Part shown: positions 28,424 through 36,617 of the stretch, piece by piece
How the letters are laid out: each line of letters begins with the position of its first letter
How positions within the stretch are numbered: position 1 is the first letter of the stretch
Assembly (NCBI GenBank): GCA_009840595.1
Contig: VXNK01000149.1
Location: 1-64,000 of the forward strand
Origin: Rhodospirillaceae bacterium
GTDB taxonomy: Bacteria; Pseudomonadota; Alphaproteobacteria; Bin65
Reading direction: 5' to 3'
Length of the DNA: 64,000 nucleotides
Translations under genes and position numbers: made by a program
The notes under the pieces: model-generated
Database searches by the model: none
Seen by the model: the letters and a program-made list of their open reading frames with translations, nothing else
Told to the model about the DNA's origin: nothing

Positions 28424-29527
28424 TCAGCCGGCAGCCTTTTCTTCGGTGGCCTGCTCTCCGGCAGTCTCCCCGTCCGCGCCCGCCGTTTCGCGGTCCTTCG
28501 CCTCGGCGCCCCGTCCTTCCGCCTCCGGCGTTTCGCCCGGCTCCGGCGCAGCGTCGGAAGCCGTATCGGGTGCGCCTTCCGCCGTCGTTTCTCCGGCCGA
28601 CTCCGGAGTCGCTTCCGAAGCGGATTCGGAGGCGGATTCGGGGACCGATTCCGAAGCCGTTTCCGGGGCGCCTTCCGAAGCCGGGCCATCGCCTTCTTCC
28701 GGTGCGCCGCCAGGCTCGGCGGACTCTGCCGGCCCGGTCCCGGCTGCGGCGGCTTCGTCCGCCGCGGAGGCATCGGGCAACTCTTCGGGCAGCGGCGCCT
28801 CGGCTTCGCCCAGGTCGCCGCCGGACAGCGCGACTTCCTGCGCCAGCCCGTCCAGCACCGCACCCCAGAACAGTTCCATATAGATTTCGATGGCGCGCAG
28901 CGAATCGTCGTTGCCGGGCACCGGGAAGTCGATGCCGTCCGGGTCGCTGTTGCTGTCGATCACGGCGATGACCGGGATTTTCAGCTTGTTCGCCTCGGCA
29001 ACCGCGATCGCCTCCTTGTTGGTGTCGATCACAACGACGATGTCCGGCAGGGCGGACATTTCCTTGATGCCGCCCAGCGCCTTCTCCAGCTTGTCGCGTT
29101 CGCGGGTGAGCTGGAGCAATTCCTTCTTGGTCAGGCCCTGGGTCTCTTCCTCGTTGCCGAGCTGGGCATCGAGGGCCTTCAGCCGCGCGATCGACCGCTG
29201 GATGGTCGCCCAGTTGGTCAGCATGCCGCCGAGCCAGCGGTGATCGACATAGAACTGGCCGCACCGCTCGGCGGACTGGGCAATCATGCGCGACGCCTGG
29301 CGCTTGGTGCCGACGAACAACACCCGGCCGCCCGCCGCCGCCACCTCGCGCACCGCGTTCATGGCGCGCTGGAGCAGCGGCACGGTCTGCTGCAGGTCGA
29401 TGATATGGACATTGTTGCGCGCGCCGAAGATGTAGGGCGACATCTTCGGGTTCCAGCGGCGCGTGTTGTGTCCGAAATGAACGCCAGCCTCGAGCAGCTG
29501 GCGCATGGTGAAGCTGGGCATCGCCAT
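28424..29527 (-). CDS. rpsB: 30S ribosomal protein S2 with long acidic C-terminal tail
   Basis: The first 250 residues are a normal S2: [47 protein letters not shown] and [25 protein letters not shown]. The last roughly 115 residues are a low-complexity Glu/Ala/Ser/Pro/Gly tail that begins after [13 protein letters not shown] and contains short ESASES-type repeats, then ends in basic/acidic AEEKAAG. Family members are usually 240-260 residues; tails occur in some alphaproteobacteria. ATG 29527 is preceded by TAAAGGA at a good distance; an upstream in-frame ATG at 29563 adds 12 non-conserved residues. Confidence 0.97.
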   Translation of the reverse strand: MAMPSFTMRQLLEAGVHFGHNTRRWNPKMSPYIFGARNNVHIIDLQQTVPLLQRAMNAVREVAAAGGRVLFVGTKRQASRMIAQSAERCGQFYVDHRWLGGMLTNWATIQRSIARLKALDAQLGNEEETQGLTKKELLQLTRERDKLEKALGGIKEMSALPDIVVVIDTNKEAIAVAEANKLKIPVIAVIDSNSDPDGIDFPVPGNDDSLRAIEIYMELFWGAVLDGLAQEVALSGGDLGEAEAPLPEELPDASAADEAAAAGTGPAESAEPGGAPEEGDGPASEGAPETASESVPESASESASEATPESAGETTAEGAPDTASDAAPEPGETPEAEGRGAEAKDRETAGADGETAGEQATEEKAAG

Positions 29528-29868
29528 GGCAGGGTCCTTTACCGGTTCGGCCGCCGCGGACATTCATCCGGATCCCGGCCGTTTCGGCCGCGAGGGTCCG
29601 GACACCGGAACGACAGGACCGGATTTCCCGGCCGCCGCAAATCCGCGTGAGGGGTTGACGGCGCAAGACCTAGGCTCGCGGCGGCCGAAGCGCAACGCCC
29701 GCGCGGCGGGATGCGGCAAATCTCCTGCCTGCGGCCCCTGTCGTGCGGGCGCGCCGATGGTGCCGGGATCATGCGGAGCTGCCCGGAGTCGCCGGCGCGG
29801 CCGGCCCGTTGCTTCGGCGCCCGGCCGCCATGCTCCGCCGCCGCGCGAACGCGCACTATTACAAAATA

Positions 29869-29897
29869 TTGACGATTTCAGACGTGCGCCACAAAAT
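29869..29897 (+). promoter_or_regulatory. Candidate sigma-70 promoter P1 upstream of small RNA
   Basis: TTGACG (29869-29874) and CAAAAT (29892-29897) are separated by 17 bases in an AT-rich patch. It reads rightward, away from rpsB. A second candidate promoter lies 33 bases downstream. Confidence 0.4.
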
Positions 29898-29901
29898 CTT
29901 G

Positions 29902-29930
29902 TTGACAAATTTTCCTGTCGCCTTTATGGA
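29902..29930 (+). promoter_or_regulatory. Candidate sigma-70 promoter P2 upstream of small RNA
   Basis: A perfect -35 hexamer TTGACA (29902-29907) is followed after 17 bases by TATGGA (29925-29930). Transcription would start near 29937, only about 40 bases before a strong intrinsic terminator. Confidence 0.5.
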
Positions 29931-29936
29931 GGCGCC

Positions 29937-30012
29937 GCACAGGTGCGAAAGACGCGGACAGGCCCTGGCACAGCAAACCCGGCTGCACTCCGGTGCGGCC
30001 GGGTTTTGTTTT
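29937..30012 (+). ncRNA. Candidate small RNA, about 75 nt
   Basis: The segment between a TTGACA-type promoter and a strong intrinsic terminator contains no ORF of useful length. It would produce a short transcript with a small CGCAC/GTGCG hairpin at the 5' end and a terminator hairpin at the 3' end. No known RNA family was recognised. It is an inference from the promoter-terminator spacing; the AT-rich patch could also serve rpsB on the other strand. Confidence 0.4.
29975..30012 (+). terminator. Intrinsic terminator with UCCG tetraloop
   Basis: AAACCCGGCTGCAC, loop TCCG, then GTGCGGCCGGGTTT forms an almost perfect 14-bp stem, followed by TGTTTT. The loop is of the stable UNCG type. The U-rich tail is only on the plus strand, so it ends rightward transcription, and no protein gene precedes it on that strand. 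Confidence 0.75.
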
Positions 30013-30480
30013 GCGGTATCGGCGGCGAAAGCGGAAGGCCCTGTCTTTCAGCGGGGCGGCAGGATCCCCCGATCCGAAGGCAATGCTCCAAACGCAAAGA
30101 AGGCGCCAGGTGCTTCGACGCGGACGTCCCTGCATGGCTCCGAAGAGCCCCCTGACACCTTCTCTGCGGGCCTGCCCCGAAGGGCTTCCCACACGGCCCC
30201 TGCCCTAAGGCCCGGACCGCGGGCTCGCCCTTGCGGGCTGCCCTGCCGTTCCGCGTTCCCGAAGGTCCGCTTCCCGGCTGCCGGCTCGCCCGAAGGCTCC
30301 CCGGCTCCCGACCTCGACGGCCGAAGCCGCCTGGCCGTTCCGCCTTCGATCCTTTCCCCGAAGGGTCCGGCTCTCCGGCTCGGGCGTCTTCCGCCCGAAG
30401 GCTTCCGACGCTCCCGCGACCTGCGTCCTTGCGGTTGCCTGTCGCGCGACTGAATACTGCTGCGCTCCCGCCGCCGAAGC
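30013..30480. repeat. Gene-free GC-rich stretch with recurrent CCGAAGG cores
   Basis: No convincing gene. CCCGAAGG-type cores recur near 30176, 30258, 30288, 30355 and 30392, with related CCGAAG variants near 30140 and 30319, each in a GC-rich frame such as GCTCGCCCGAAGGCTCC. Translations on both strands are low-complexity Arg/Gly/Ala/Ser and look non-coding. Confidence 0.45.
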
Positions 30481-30645
30481 AACAAAAAATTGTGTCGTAT
30501 CTTCGAAAATCCGGTGGATAACCAAGTAGTTAGCGCACAAATGCCTTCAATTTTTTCCACAGTTCGACGCGACTATCGCGAATTTCCGCGCATTCGGGTT
30601 GTGGATAAAGTTATCCCCAAGAAATTTCAGGCAGAAAGAAAACAG
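30475..30645. other. Candidate replication origin: AT-rich patch with four DnaA-box-like sites
   Basis: In a GC-rich surrounding, this segment is AT-rich. It holds a perfect DnaA box on the plus strand (TTTTCCACA, 30553-30561) and a perfect one on the minus strand (TGTGGATAA, 30600-30608). Two 8-of-9 matches lie at 30513-30521 (GGTGGATAA) and 30611-30619 (TTATCCCCA). The last two boxes form a near-palindrome TTGTGGATAA-AG-TTATCCCCAA. Such clustering next to AT-rich DNA is what chromosomal origins look like; a DnaA-titrating site or a DnaA-controlled promoter are alternatives. Confidence 0.5.
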
Positions 30646-30693
30646 CCGCGAAGCCGGCGACGGACGGCCGACCCGCAGGACGGATCGGGACCG

Positions 30694-31488
30694 TCACGCG
30701 CCGTTCCGGTTCACCAGCGGCCGGGCGTAGAGCGGATGGTGCAGGCTGCGCACTTCGTGCTCGATGGCGAACAGCGGCGTCTCCGCCCCCGGCGCCGCGA
30801 TATCCACGAAGCGGTACTGGCTCGCATTGTCCTCGGCGGTGACGAGGCCGCGTTCGGCGAGCGCGCGGTACGGGCCGGAAAAGTCGGCGGCGTAAACCGC
30901 CACATGGTGCCCGTCGTATTCGGCCGCGGGCGCACCGCTCTCGCGGAACAGGAAATGCTGGCCGGGCCCCACCGTCACCCGCGCGCGGTCGCCGTCGACC
31001 GCCGCCGGCGCCCCCATCACCGTGCGGTAGAACTGCGCGATGCCGGCCGCCGCTCCCTCGGGAACCGGCATGTCGAGATAAGGGATACCCAGCGGACCGG
31101 CGCTGTCTCCGCCGGCCGGATGCGCCCGGAAGCGGTTGCCCCACGGGCAGGTCAGGGCGATACGGCCGTTTTCGCGGCGCCATGAGAATTGCGTTCCGTC
31201 GAGCCGGGCGGCGACCCGGCGCAGCCGTGCCTCAAGCGCCTCCAGATCCGGCAGAACCAGGCCGATGATCCCGCGGAAGCGCTGCGGATTTCCCTTCGGC
31301 AGGTGGAACTGCTGGCGGCCGGCGTTGATCCACATATTGTCGGTACCGACCATCATGTAGGGGTCGCGGGTCAGTCCCAGCCCGGCGACGTAGAAATCCG
31401 TCGCCGTCTCCTGGTCCGGGACGGTGAGGTTGACATGCTCGAAGAAAACGATGTTGCCGACGTCCTGGGAAGCGGGATCGAAGCGCAT
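30694..31488 (-). CDS. VOC family (glyoxalase/dioxygenase-like) protein
   Basis: About 264 residues with two vicinal-oxygen-chelate modules. The first begins FFEHVNLTVPDQETATDFYVAGLGLTRD, the second GIPYLDMPVPEGAAAGIAQFYRTVMG. Such proteins bind a divalent metal and act as glyoxalases, dioxygenases or isomerases; this one is not assignable to a known reaction. GAGGAA just upstream supports ATG 31488; an in-frame ATG at 31506 without a ribosome binding site is the alternative. The C-terminal part has the FAIEHEVRSLHHPLYARPLVNRN segment. Confidence 0.8.
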   Translation of the reverse strand: MRFDPASQDVGNIVFFEHVNLTVPDQETATDFYVAGLGLTRDPYMMVGTDNMWINAGRQQFHLPKGNPQRFRGIIGLVLPDLEALEARLRRVAARLDGTQFSWRRENGRIALTCPWGNRFRAHPAGGDSAGPLGIPYLDMPVPEGAAAGIAQFYRTVMGAPAAVDGDRARVTVGPGQHFLFRESGAPAAEYDGHHVAVYAADFSGPYRALAERGLVTAEDNASQYRFVDIAAPGAETPLFAIEHEVRSLHHPLYARPLVNRNGA

Positions 31489-31538
31489 TTGCTGTTCCTC
31501 GCTCATTTTCGCCCGGATTGCCGGCGCGGCGGAGCGCC

Positions 31539-32075
31539 CTACGGCACGGCGCCGATCCGGCCGAAATCGGTCGAGGCGATATGGGCCATCAGGGTCGTCC
31601 GGTCCGACGTGCCGAAGAAGAGCACCGAATAGCGGCCGTCAACGAAGGTGGCGGCGGTGTATTCGCCCTGAATCTTCACGATCGCGAATCGCCGGCCGGC
31701 AATCTCGCGGAATTCGCCTTTCCTGGCCCGGACCACGGCGGGATCCATGAAGGTCCGCTTCCGCTTCTCCAGCGTCGCGGGCGTTTCGCTGCGCACCGCG
31801 ATCGCGATAACGGGCTTGCCGTCCGCGTCGAGATAGACCCGCTGGACGCGAACCTGCCCGGTTTCGGCATTGTCTTCGATCCGCTCGCGCGCGGTATGGC
31901 CGTCCAGGGGCGCCGGCAGCGCCACGGCCAGCCTGTCGCCGCGGGTCGGCGCCGCCTCCTGGCCGGACCCGGATTGCGCCCTGGACGTCGATTGCGCCTC
32001 TGCGACAGCGACCGCGCCGACGACGAGGGCGGCGGCGGCGAGATGCAGTAACAGCAGGCGGCCCCAACGGGACAT
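31539..32075 (-). CDS. Hypothetical exported protein
   Basis: A 178-residue protein with a Sec-type signal (MSRWGRLLLLHLAAAALVVGAVAVAEA) that predicts periplasmic or membrane-anchored location. The mature part has no recognised domain. It contains RVYLDADGKPVIAIAVRSE, KRTFMDPAVVRARKGEFREIAGRRFAIVKI and a C-terminal YSVLFFGTSDRTTLMAHIAS, which look like beta strands of a small folded domain. ATG 32075 is chosen because the signal starts there; the frame continues upstream without similarity. It is divergent from purB. Confidence 0.65.
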   Translation of the reverse strand: MSRWGRLLLLHLAAAALVVGAVAVAEAQSTSRAQSGSGQEAAPTRGDRLAVALPAPLDGHTARERIEDNAETGQVRVQRVYLDADGKPVIAIAVRSETPATLEKRKRTFMDPAVVRARKGEFREIAGRRFAIVKIQGEYTAATFVDGRYSVLFFGTSDRTTLMAHIASTDFGRIGAVP

Positions 32076-32245
32076 ACGGTTCTCCAGCGTTGGCGGATCG
32101 GGAGCGCGTTCGGCCGGCGGTATAGCATCGCCCCCGGTACGACGCCACAGCCGCACAGCGCTTTCGGCGCGCGGCGACCCGTCTGCTGGCGGCGGACGGC
32201 CTTCCGGTGTAGCAGCGGTTGCCAGCCTCCGACAGGAGCCCGTTC

Positions 32246-33556
32246 ATGATTCCCCGCTATACCCGTCCGGCCATGGCCGCCATCTGGGAACCGGCAACCC
32301 GGTTTCGAATCTGGTTCGAAATCGAGGCCCATGCCTGCGACGCGCTGGAAAAGCTGGGCGCCGTTCCGGAAGGGACGGCAGCGGCGGTGTGGCGCAACGG
32401 CGACCGCCCCTATACGCCGGAGCGCATCGCCCGGATCGATACCATCGAGGCCGAGGTCCGGCATGATGTCATCGCCTTTCTGACCGAACTGGCGGAGCAG
32501 GTCGGCCCGGAAGCCCGCTTCGTGCACCAGGGCCTGACCTCGTCCGATGTTCTGGACACCTGTCTCGCAGTCCAGTTCTGCCGGGCGACCGACCTCCTGC
32601 TGGACGAACTGGACGGGTTGCTGGTCGCCCTGAAGCGCCGGGCGGAAGAGCATAAATTCACCCTGACGATGGGGCGCAGCCACGGCATCCACGCCGAGCC
32701 GACCACCTTCGGCGTCAAGCTGGCCGGCCACTATGCCGAATTCGCCCGCTGCAAGACGCGGCTTGAGGCGGCGCGGGCCGAAATTGCGACCTGTGCAATT
32801 TCCGGCGCGGTCGGCACCTTCGCCACCGTCGATCCGCGGGTCGAGGCCCATGTTGCGGAAAAGCTGGGCCTGACGCCCGAGCCGGTCTCGACCCAAATCA
32901 TTCCGCGCGACCGCCACGCCATGTATTTCGCCACCCTCGGCGTAATTGCCGGCGCAATCGAGCGGCTGGCGGTCGAGATCCGGCACCTGCAACGCACCGA
33001 AGTACGCGAGGCGGAGGAATTCTTCTCCGAGGGCCAGAAAGGCTCTTCGGCCATGCCGCACAAGCGCAACCCGGTGCTGACCGAGAACCTGACCGGCCAG
33101 GCCCGGCTGATCCGCGGCATGGTCCTGCCGGCAATGGAGAACGCCGCCCTGTGGCACGAACGCGACATCTCGCACAGCTCGGTCGAACGCCATATCGCCC
33201 CGGACGCCACGGTGGCGCTGGATTTCTCGCTGGCCCGGCTGACCGGCGTCGTCGAGAAGCTCGTGGTCTATCCGGAGCGCATGCAGGCCAACATCGACGC
33301 CCTCGGCGGCCTGCACAATTCCCAACGCGTCCTGCTCGCGCTCACCCAGGCCGGCATGAGCCGGGAAGACGCCTACCGCGCCGTCCAGCGCTACGCCATG
33401 GCGGTCTGGCAGGACGGCGGCGACTTCGCCGCTGCGCTCAAAGGCGATACGGAGATCGCCGCGCTTCTGACTGCGGCGGAAATCGACGCCCTGTTCGATC
33501 CGGCTTTCTTCACAAGCCGGGTCGAAACGATCTTCGTGCGGGTGTTCGGCGGATAA
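32246..33556 (+). CDS. purB: Adenylosuccinate lyase
   Basis: Fumarase/aspartase-superfamily enzyme (436 aa) acting twice in purine synthesis: SAICAR to AICAR and adenylosuccinate to AMP. RYTRPAMAAIWEPATRFRIWFEIE is the family N-terminus, VHQGLTSSDVLDTC and MGRSHGIHAEPTTFG hold the catalytic His, and SSAMPHKRNPVLTENLTGQARL is the superfamily signature with the catalytic Ser loop. AGGAG eight bases before ATG 32246 marks the start. Confidence 0.97.
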   Translation: MIPRYTRPAMAAIWEPATRFRIWFEIEAHACDALEKLGAVPEGTAAAVWRNGDRPYTPERIARIDTIEAEVRHDVIAFLTELAEQVGPEARFVHQGLTSSDVLDTCLAVQFCRATDLLLDELDGLLVALKRRAEEHKFTLTMGRSHGIHAEPTTFGVKLAGHYAEFARCKTRLEAARAEIATCAISGAVGTFATVDPRVEAHVAEKLGLTPEPVSTQIIPRDRHAMYFATLGVIAGAIERLAVEIRHLQRTEVREAEEFFSEGQKGSSAMPHKRNPVLTENLTGQARLIRGMVLPAMENAALWHERDISHSSVERHIAPDATVALDFSLARLTGVVEKLVVYPERMQANIDALGGLHNSQRVLLALTQAGMSREDAYRAVQRYAMAVWQDGGDFAAALKGDTEIAALLTAAEIDALFDPAFFTSRVETIFVRVFGG

Positions 33557-33584
33557 GCCGCTCCGGGCTGGGCGCGTCCCGGTA

Positions 33585-33615
33585 TGTAGGGGACGGTTTT
33601 AAAACCTCCCCTACA
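33585..33615. terminator. 31-bp near-perfect palindrome after purB
   Basis: TGTAGGGGACGGTTTT is followed directly by its reverse complement with one base missing (AAAACCTCCCCTACA). The arms pair over 15 bp with a single-base bulge and almost no loop. It sits 28 bases after the purB stop. It may terminate purB transcription or be a regulator binding site or a REP-like element; there is no clear U-run after it. Confidence 0.5.
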
Positions 33616-33699
33616 ATGTCGAGCGAAGAACGAGACACGCCTTGGGATACCGGCGGTTATTTCTCGCCAATAACGCCCCATACAAGTTAGCCTTATCGC

Positions 33700-33936
33700 A
33701 TGACTATGAAGAAGAAGTCGCCACCGGATTCTCTCAAACCCATCGCGGACGACTGGGTCGATGCCGATGGCTCCTGCCCGCCCAATGATTGCATCGGCGA
33801 ACCGGTCCGCAATGACCGCGACCGGCAGCGCTTGCGCACCCGCATTCTCGAAGGGGCCGCTTCGCCGCCGGCCGGTATGGCCGATGCAGACTATTTCGAC
33901 CGGCTCCGCAGCCGGGTCCGCGAAACCGGTCGATAG
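33700..33936 (+). CDS. Small hypothetical protein
   Basis: A 78-residue hydrophilic protein with no recognised domain. It has PIADDWVDADGSCPPNDCIGEPVRNDRDRQRL in the first half and ends MADADYFDRLRSRVRETGR. The C-terminal pattern (short helix after a linker, with DxxxFDxLRxRVRE) is reminiscent of ParD/CopG antitoxin tails, but the N-terminal ribbon-helix-helix pattern is missing and no toxin gene follows. Start ATG 33700 or ATG 33706. Coding bias resembles the neighbours. Confidence 0.5.
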   Translation: MTMKKKSPPDSLKPIADDWVDADGSCPPNDCIGEPVRNDRDRQRLRTRILEGAASPPAGMADADYFDRLRSRVRETGR

Positions 33937-34096
33937 CGAGCGCCAAACCGCCGCCGCGGGTCGCGCGCCGATCACGCCGAATTTAGCGTGGATTTCCGCC
34001 GGTCCGGCATAGTATCCCGCGCTATTGCCGGCCGGCCCGCAACGACCGGACCGGACAACGGATTCGACGGGCAGCGGAGATGGGGAGGCCCTGCGG

Positions 34097-36541
34097 ATGA
34101 AGAACCAGGCGCGCGTCGTCGTGATCGGCGGCGGGGTGGTCGGCGTTTCGACCCTGTATCATCTGGCCAAAAAGGGCTGGAGCGATGTCGTGCTGGTCGA
34201 GCGCACCGAGTTGACGGCCGGCTCAACCTGGCACGCCGCCGGCCTGCTGCCCCTGTTCAACATGAGCTATTCGGTCGGCCAGCTGCACCAGTATTCGGTC
34301 AACCTGTACAAGACGCTGGAGGCGGAGACCGGCCAAGACGTCAGCTTCCACGTCAACGGCAACCTGCGCCTCGCGACCAACCGCGACCGCATGGACGAAT
34401 ACCGCCTCTACCAGTGCACGGCGGAAACCATCGGCGTCGAATGTGAGATCATCGACGTCGAACGGATCAAACAGCTCTGGCCGCTGATCAACGCCGAAGG
34501 GCTGGTCGGCGCCCTCTGGCACCCGACGGACGGCCACATCGCGCCGGTCGACGTCACGATGGCGCTGGCCAGGGGTGCGCGCAACCGCGGCGCGGAAATC
34601 CACCAGCACACCACCGTGACCGGGATCGAGCGCGACAACCGCGAGTGGATCGTGAAGACCGACAGGGGCGACATCCGCTGCGAGCATGTCGTGAGCGCGA
34701 CCGGCAACTATGCCCGCGCCACGGCCCGGATGGTGGGCCTGGAAATCCCGGCGATCCCGGTGCAGCACCAGTATATCGTGACCGACGTCGATCCCGTGCT
34801 GCAGGAATACCGCGAGGCCGGCAACGCGGAACTCGCCGTGCTTCGCGAGTCCGACGCCTCCTACTATCTGCGCGAGGAGCGCATGGGCTGGATCCTCGGC
34901 CCCTACGAGCGCCACGCGCCGGCCTGCTTCGTCGACGGCGTGCCGGAGAGCTTCGAGAAGGACCTGTTCCCCGGCGAACTCGACCGGCTCGTGCCCCATG
35001 TCGAAGCCGCCATGAACCGGGTGCCGAGCTTCCAGAATGCCGGCATCAAGGACATCGTCAACGGCCCGATCGCCTACACGCCCGACGGCAACCCGATGGT
35101 CGGCCCGGCCTTCGGGCTGGAGAATTTCTGGCTCTCCGAGGGCCACAGCTTCGGCATCACCGCGGCCGGCGGCGCCGGCTGGCAGCTCGCTGAGTGGATC
35201 GTCGACGGCGAACCGACCGTCGACATGATCGGCGTCGATCCTCGGCGCTTCGGCGTGGTCTCGAAGAATTTCGCCAAGATCAAGAACGAAGAGGCCTACG
35301 AACACGTCTTCATCAACCATTATCCCATGGAGGAGCGCCTGCTCGGCCGGCCGGCCAAGGCGCCGCCCTGCTACGAGCGGCTCGACGGGGCCGGCGCCGT
35401 CTGGGGCGCGCGTTTCGGCTGGGAGCGGCCGAACTGGTTCGCGCCGGTCGGTGTCGAACGGAAGGACGAGTACTCCTACCGCCGCTCCAACTGGTTCGCG
35501 CATGTCGGCAACGAAGTCCGCACCATGCGCGAGCGGGTCGGCCTGATGGAACTCTCCAGCTTCGCGAAATATCTGGTTGAAGGCCCGGGCGCGCGCGCCT
35601 GGCTCGACGGCATGGTGGCCAACAACGTGCCGCGCAAGGTCTCGCGCATGACGCTGGCCCATGCGCTCAACCCGTCCGGCTCGGTGCGCAGCGAATTCAC
35701 CATCCTGCGCCTGCCCGACGGCCTGTACGGCGAGCGCTTCTACCTGGTCGGCCCCGGCGCGGCCCACGACATGGACTGGGACATCCTCACCCGCCGCGTG
35801 CCGCGCGACGGCTCGGTCTTCCTGCAGGATCTGACGACGCAATACGGCGTCTTCGTGCTCGCCGGCCCGCAGGCGCGAAAGGTGCTGGAAAAGCTCGCCG
35901 ACGCCGACGTCTCGAACGAGGCCTTTCCGTGGCTCACCGGCCGGGACATCCCGGTCGGCTACTGCCCGGACGTGCGCGCGCTCCGGGTCAACTTCGTCGG
36001 CTCCCTCGGCTGGGAATTGCACCATCCGATCGAATACCAGATCCATCTGTATGACGCGCTGATGGCAGCCGGCGCGGAATTCGACATCGGCCCGGTCGGC
36101 ATGCGCGCGATGGATTCGATGCGGCTGGAAAAGAGCTACCGGCTGTTCGGCACCGACCTGAACGCCGAGAACAGCATCCTGGAGGCCGGGCTGGACCGCT
36201 TCGTGCGCTTCGACAAGAACGCCGACTTCACCGGCCGCGCCGCCCTGCTGGCGCAGAAGGAGCAGGGCGTACCCAACGCCTACCGCACCATCGAGATCGA
36301 CGCCGACGACGCCGACCCGTTCGGCAACGAGCCGGTCTATATCGACGGCGAGGTCGCCGGCCGCGGCACCGCCGGCGGCTACGGCCACCATGTCGGCAAG
36401 AGCCTGCTGCTCGGCTATGTGCGCAGCGACGCGGCGGAGATCGGCCGGGAATGCGAGGTCCGGGTGCTCGACCAGCGCCGCCCGGCCCGGATCATCGCCG
36501 AGAGTCCTTACGATCCGGAAAACGCCGCGCTGCGCTCCTAG
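34097..36541 (+). CDS. Dimethylglycine/sarcosine dehydrogenase-type flavoprotein with GcvT domain
   Basis: An 814-residue two-part enzyme. The N-terminal FAD domain begins VVVIGGGVVGVSTLYHLAKKG and has TAGSTWHAAGL, where the His of TWHAAG is the covalent FAD attachment site in dimethylglycine and sarcosine dehydrogenases. The C-terminal half is a GcvT-like tetrahydrofolate domain (VGLMELSSFAKYLVEGPGARAWLD, then GSLGWELHHP and MDSMRLEKSYRLFGTDL). Such enzymes oxidatively N-demethylate methylated glycines and pass the one-carbon unit to tetrahydrofolate. GGGGAGG eight bases before ATG 34097 fixes the start. The exact substrate is inferred from family and from the methyltransferase cluster 5-15 kb away. 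Confidence 0.9.
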   Translation: MKNQARVVVIGGGVVGVSTLYHLAKKGWSDVVLVERTELTAGSTWHAAGLLPLFNMSYSVGQLHQYSVNLYKTLEAETGQDVSFHVNGNLRLATNRDRMDEYRLYQCTAETIGVECEIIDVERIKQLWPLINAEGLVGALWHPTDGHIAPVDVTMALARGARNRGAEIHQHTTVTGIERDNREWIVKTDRGDIRCEHVVSATGNYARATARMVGLEIPAIPVQHQYIVTDVDPVLQEYREAGNAELAVLRESDASYYLREERMGWILGPYERHAPACFVDGVPESFEKDLFPGELDRLVPHVEAAMNRVPSFQNAGIKDIVNGPIAYTPDGNPMVGPAFGLENFWLSEGHSFGITAAGGAGWQLAEWIVDGEPTVDMIGVDPRRFGVVSKNFAKIKNEEAYEHVFINHYPMEERLLGRPAKAPPCYERLDGAGAVWGARFGWERPNWFAPVGVERKDEYSYRRSNWFAHVGNEVRTMRERVGLMELSSFAKYLVEGPGARAWLDGMVANNVPRKVSRMTLAHALNPSGSVRSEFTILRLPDGLYGERFYLVGPGAAHDMDWDILTRRVPRDGSVFLQDLTTQYGVFVLAGPQARKVLEKLADADVSNEAFPWLTGRDIPVGYCPDVRALRVNFVGSLGWELHHPIEYQIHLYDALMAAGAEFDIGPVGMRAMDSMRLEKSYRLFGTDLNAENSILEAGLDRFVRFDKNADFTGRAALLAQKEQGVPNAYRTIEIDADDADPFGNEPVYIDGEVAGRGTAGGYGHHVGKSLLLGYVRSDAAEIGRECEVRVLDQRRPARIIAESPYDPENAALRS

Positions 36542-36617
36542 AGCGAAGCCGCTTCAACCGGCACTGCTGAAACGCCGGAAATCACGCTGTTCGATACGCC
36601 GCTTCGCAACCGGCCGT

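Noticed and set aside
26586-28883. Long plus-strand frame opposite pyrH, tsf and rpsB
   Set aside because: Shadow of highly conserved translation genes; its Ser/Gly/Ala repeats only mirror the rpsB tail repeats.
30048-30560. Minus- and plus-strand frames of 110-236 codons in the gap after rpsB
   Set aside because: Translations are Arg/Gly/Ala/Ser low complexity, cover the repeat region and DnaA boxes, and have no ribosome binding site or known domain.
33700-33936. Antitoxin of a ParDE-type toxin-antitoxin system
   Set aside because: Only the C-terminal tail is reminiscent; there is no ribbon-helix-helix start and no downstream toxin gene.
34223-36391. A 722-codon minus-strand frame opposite the dimethylglycine dehydrogenase-type gene
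   Set aside because: Antisense shadow; the plus-strand frame has clear FAD and GcvT motifs and a good ribosome binding site.
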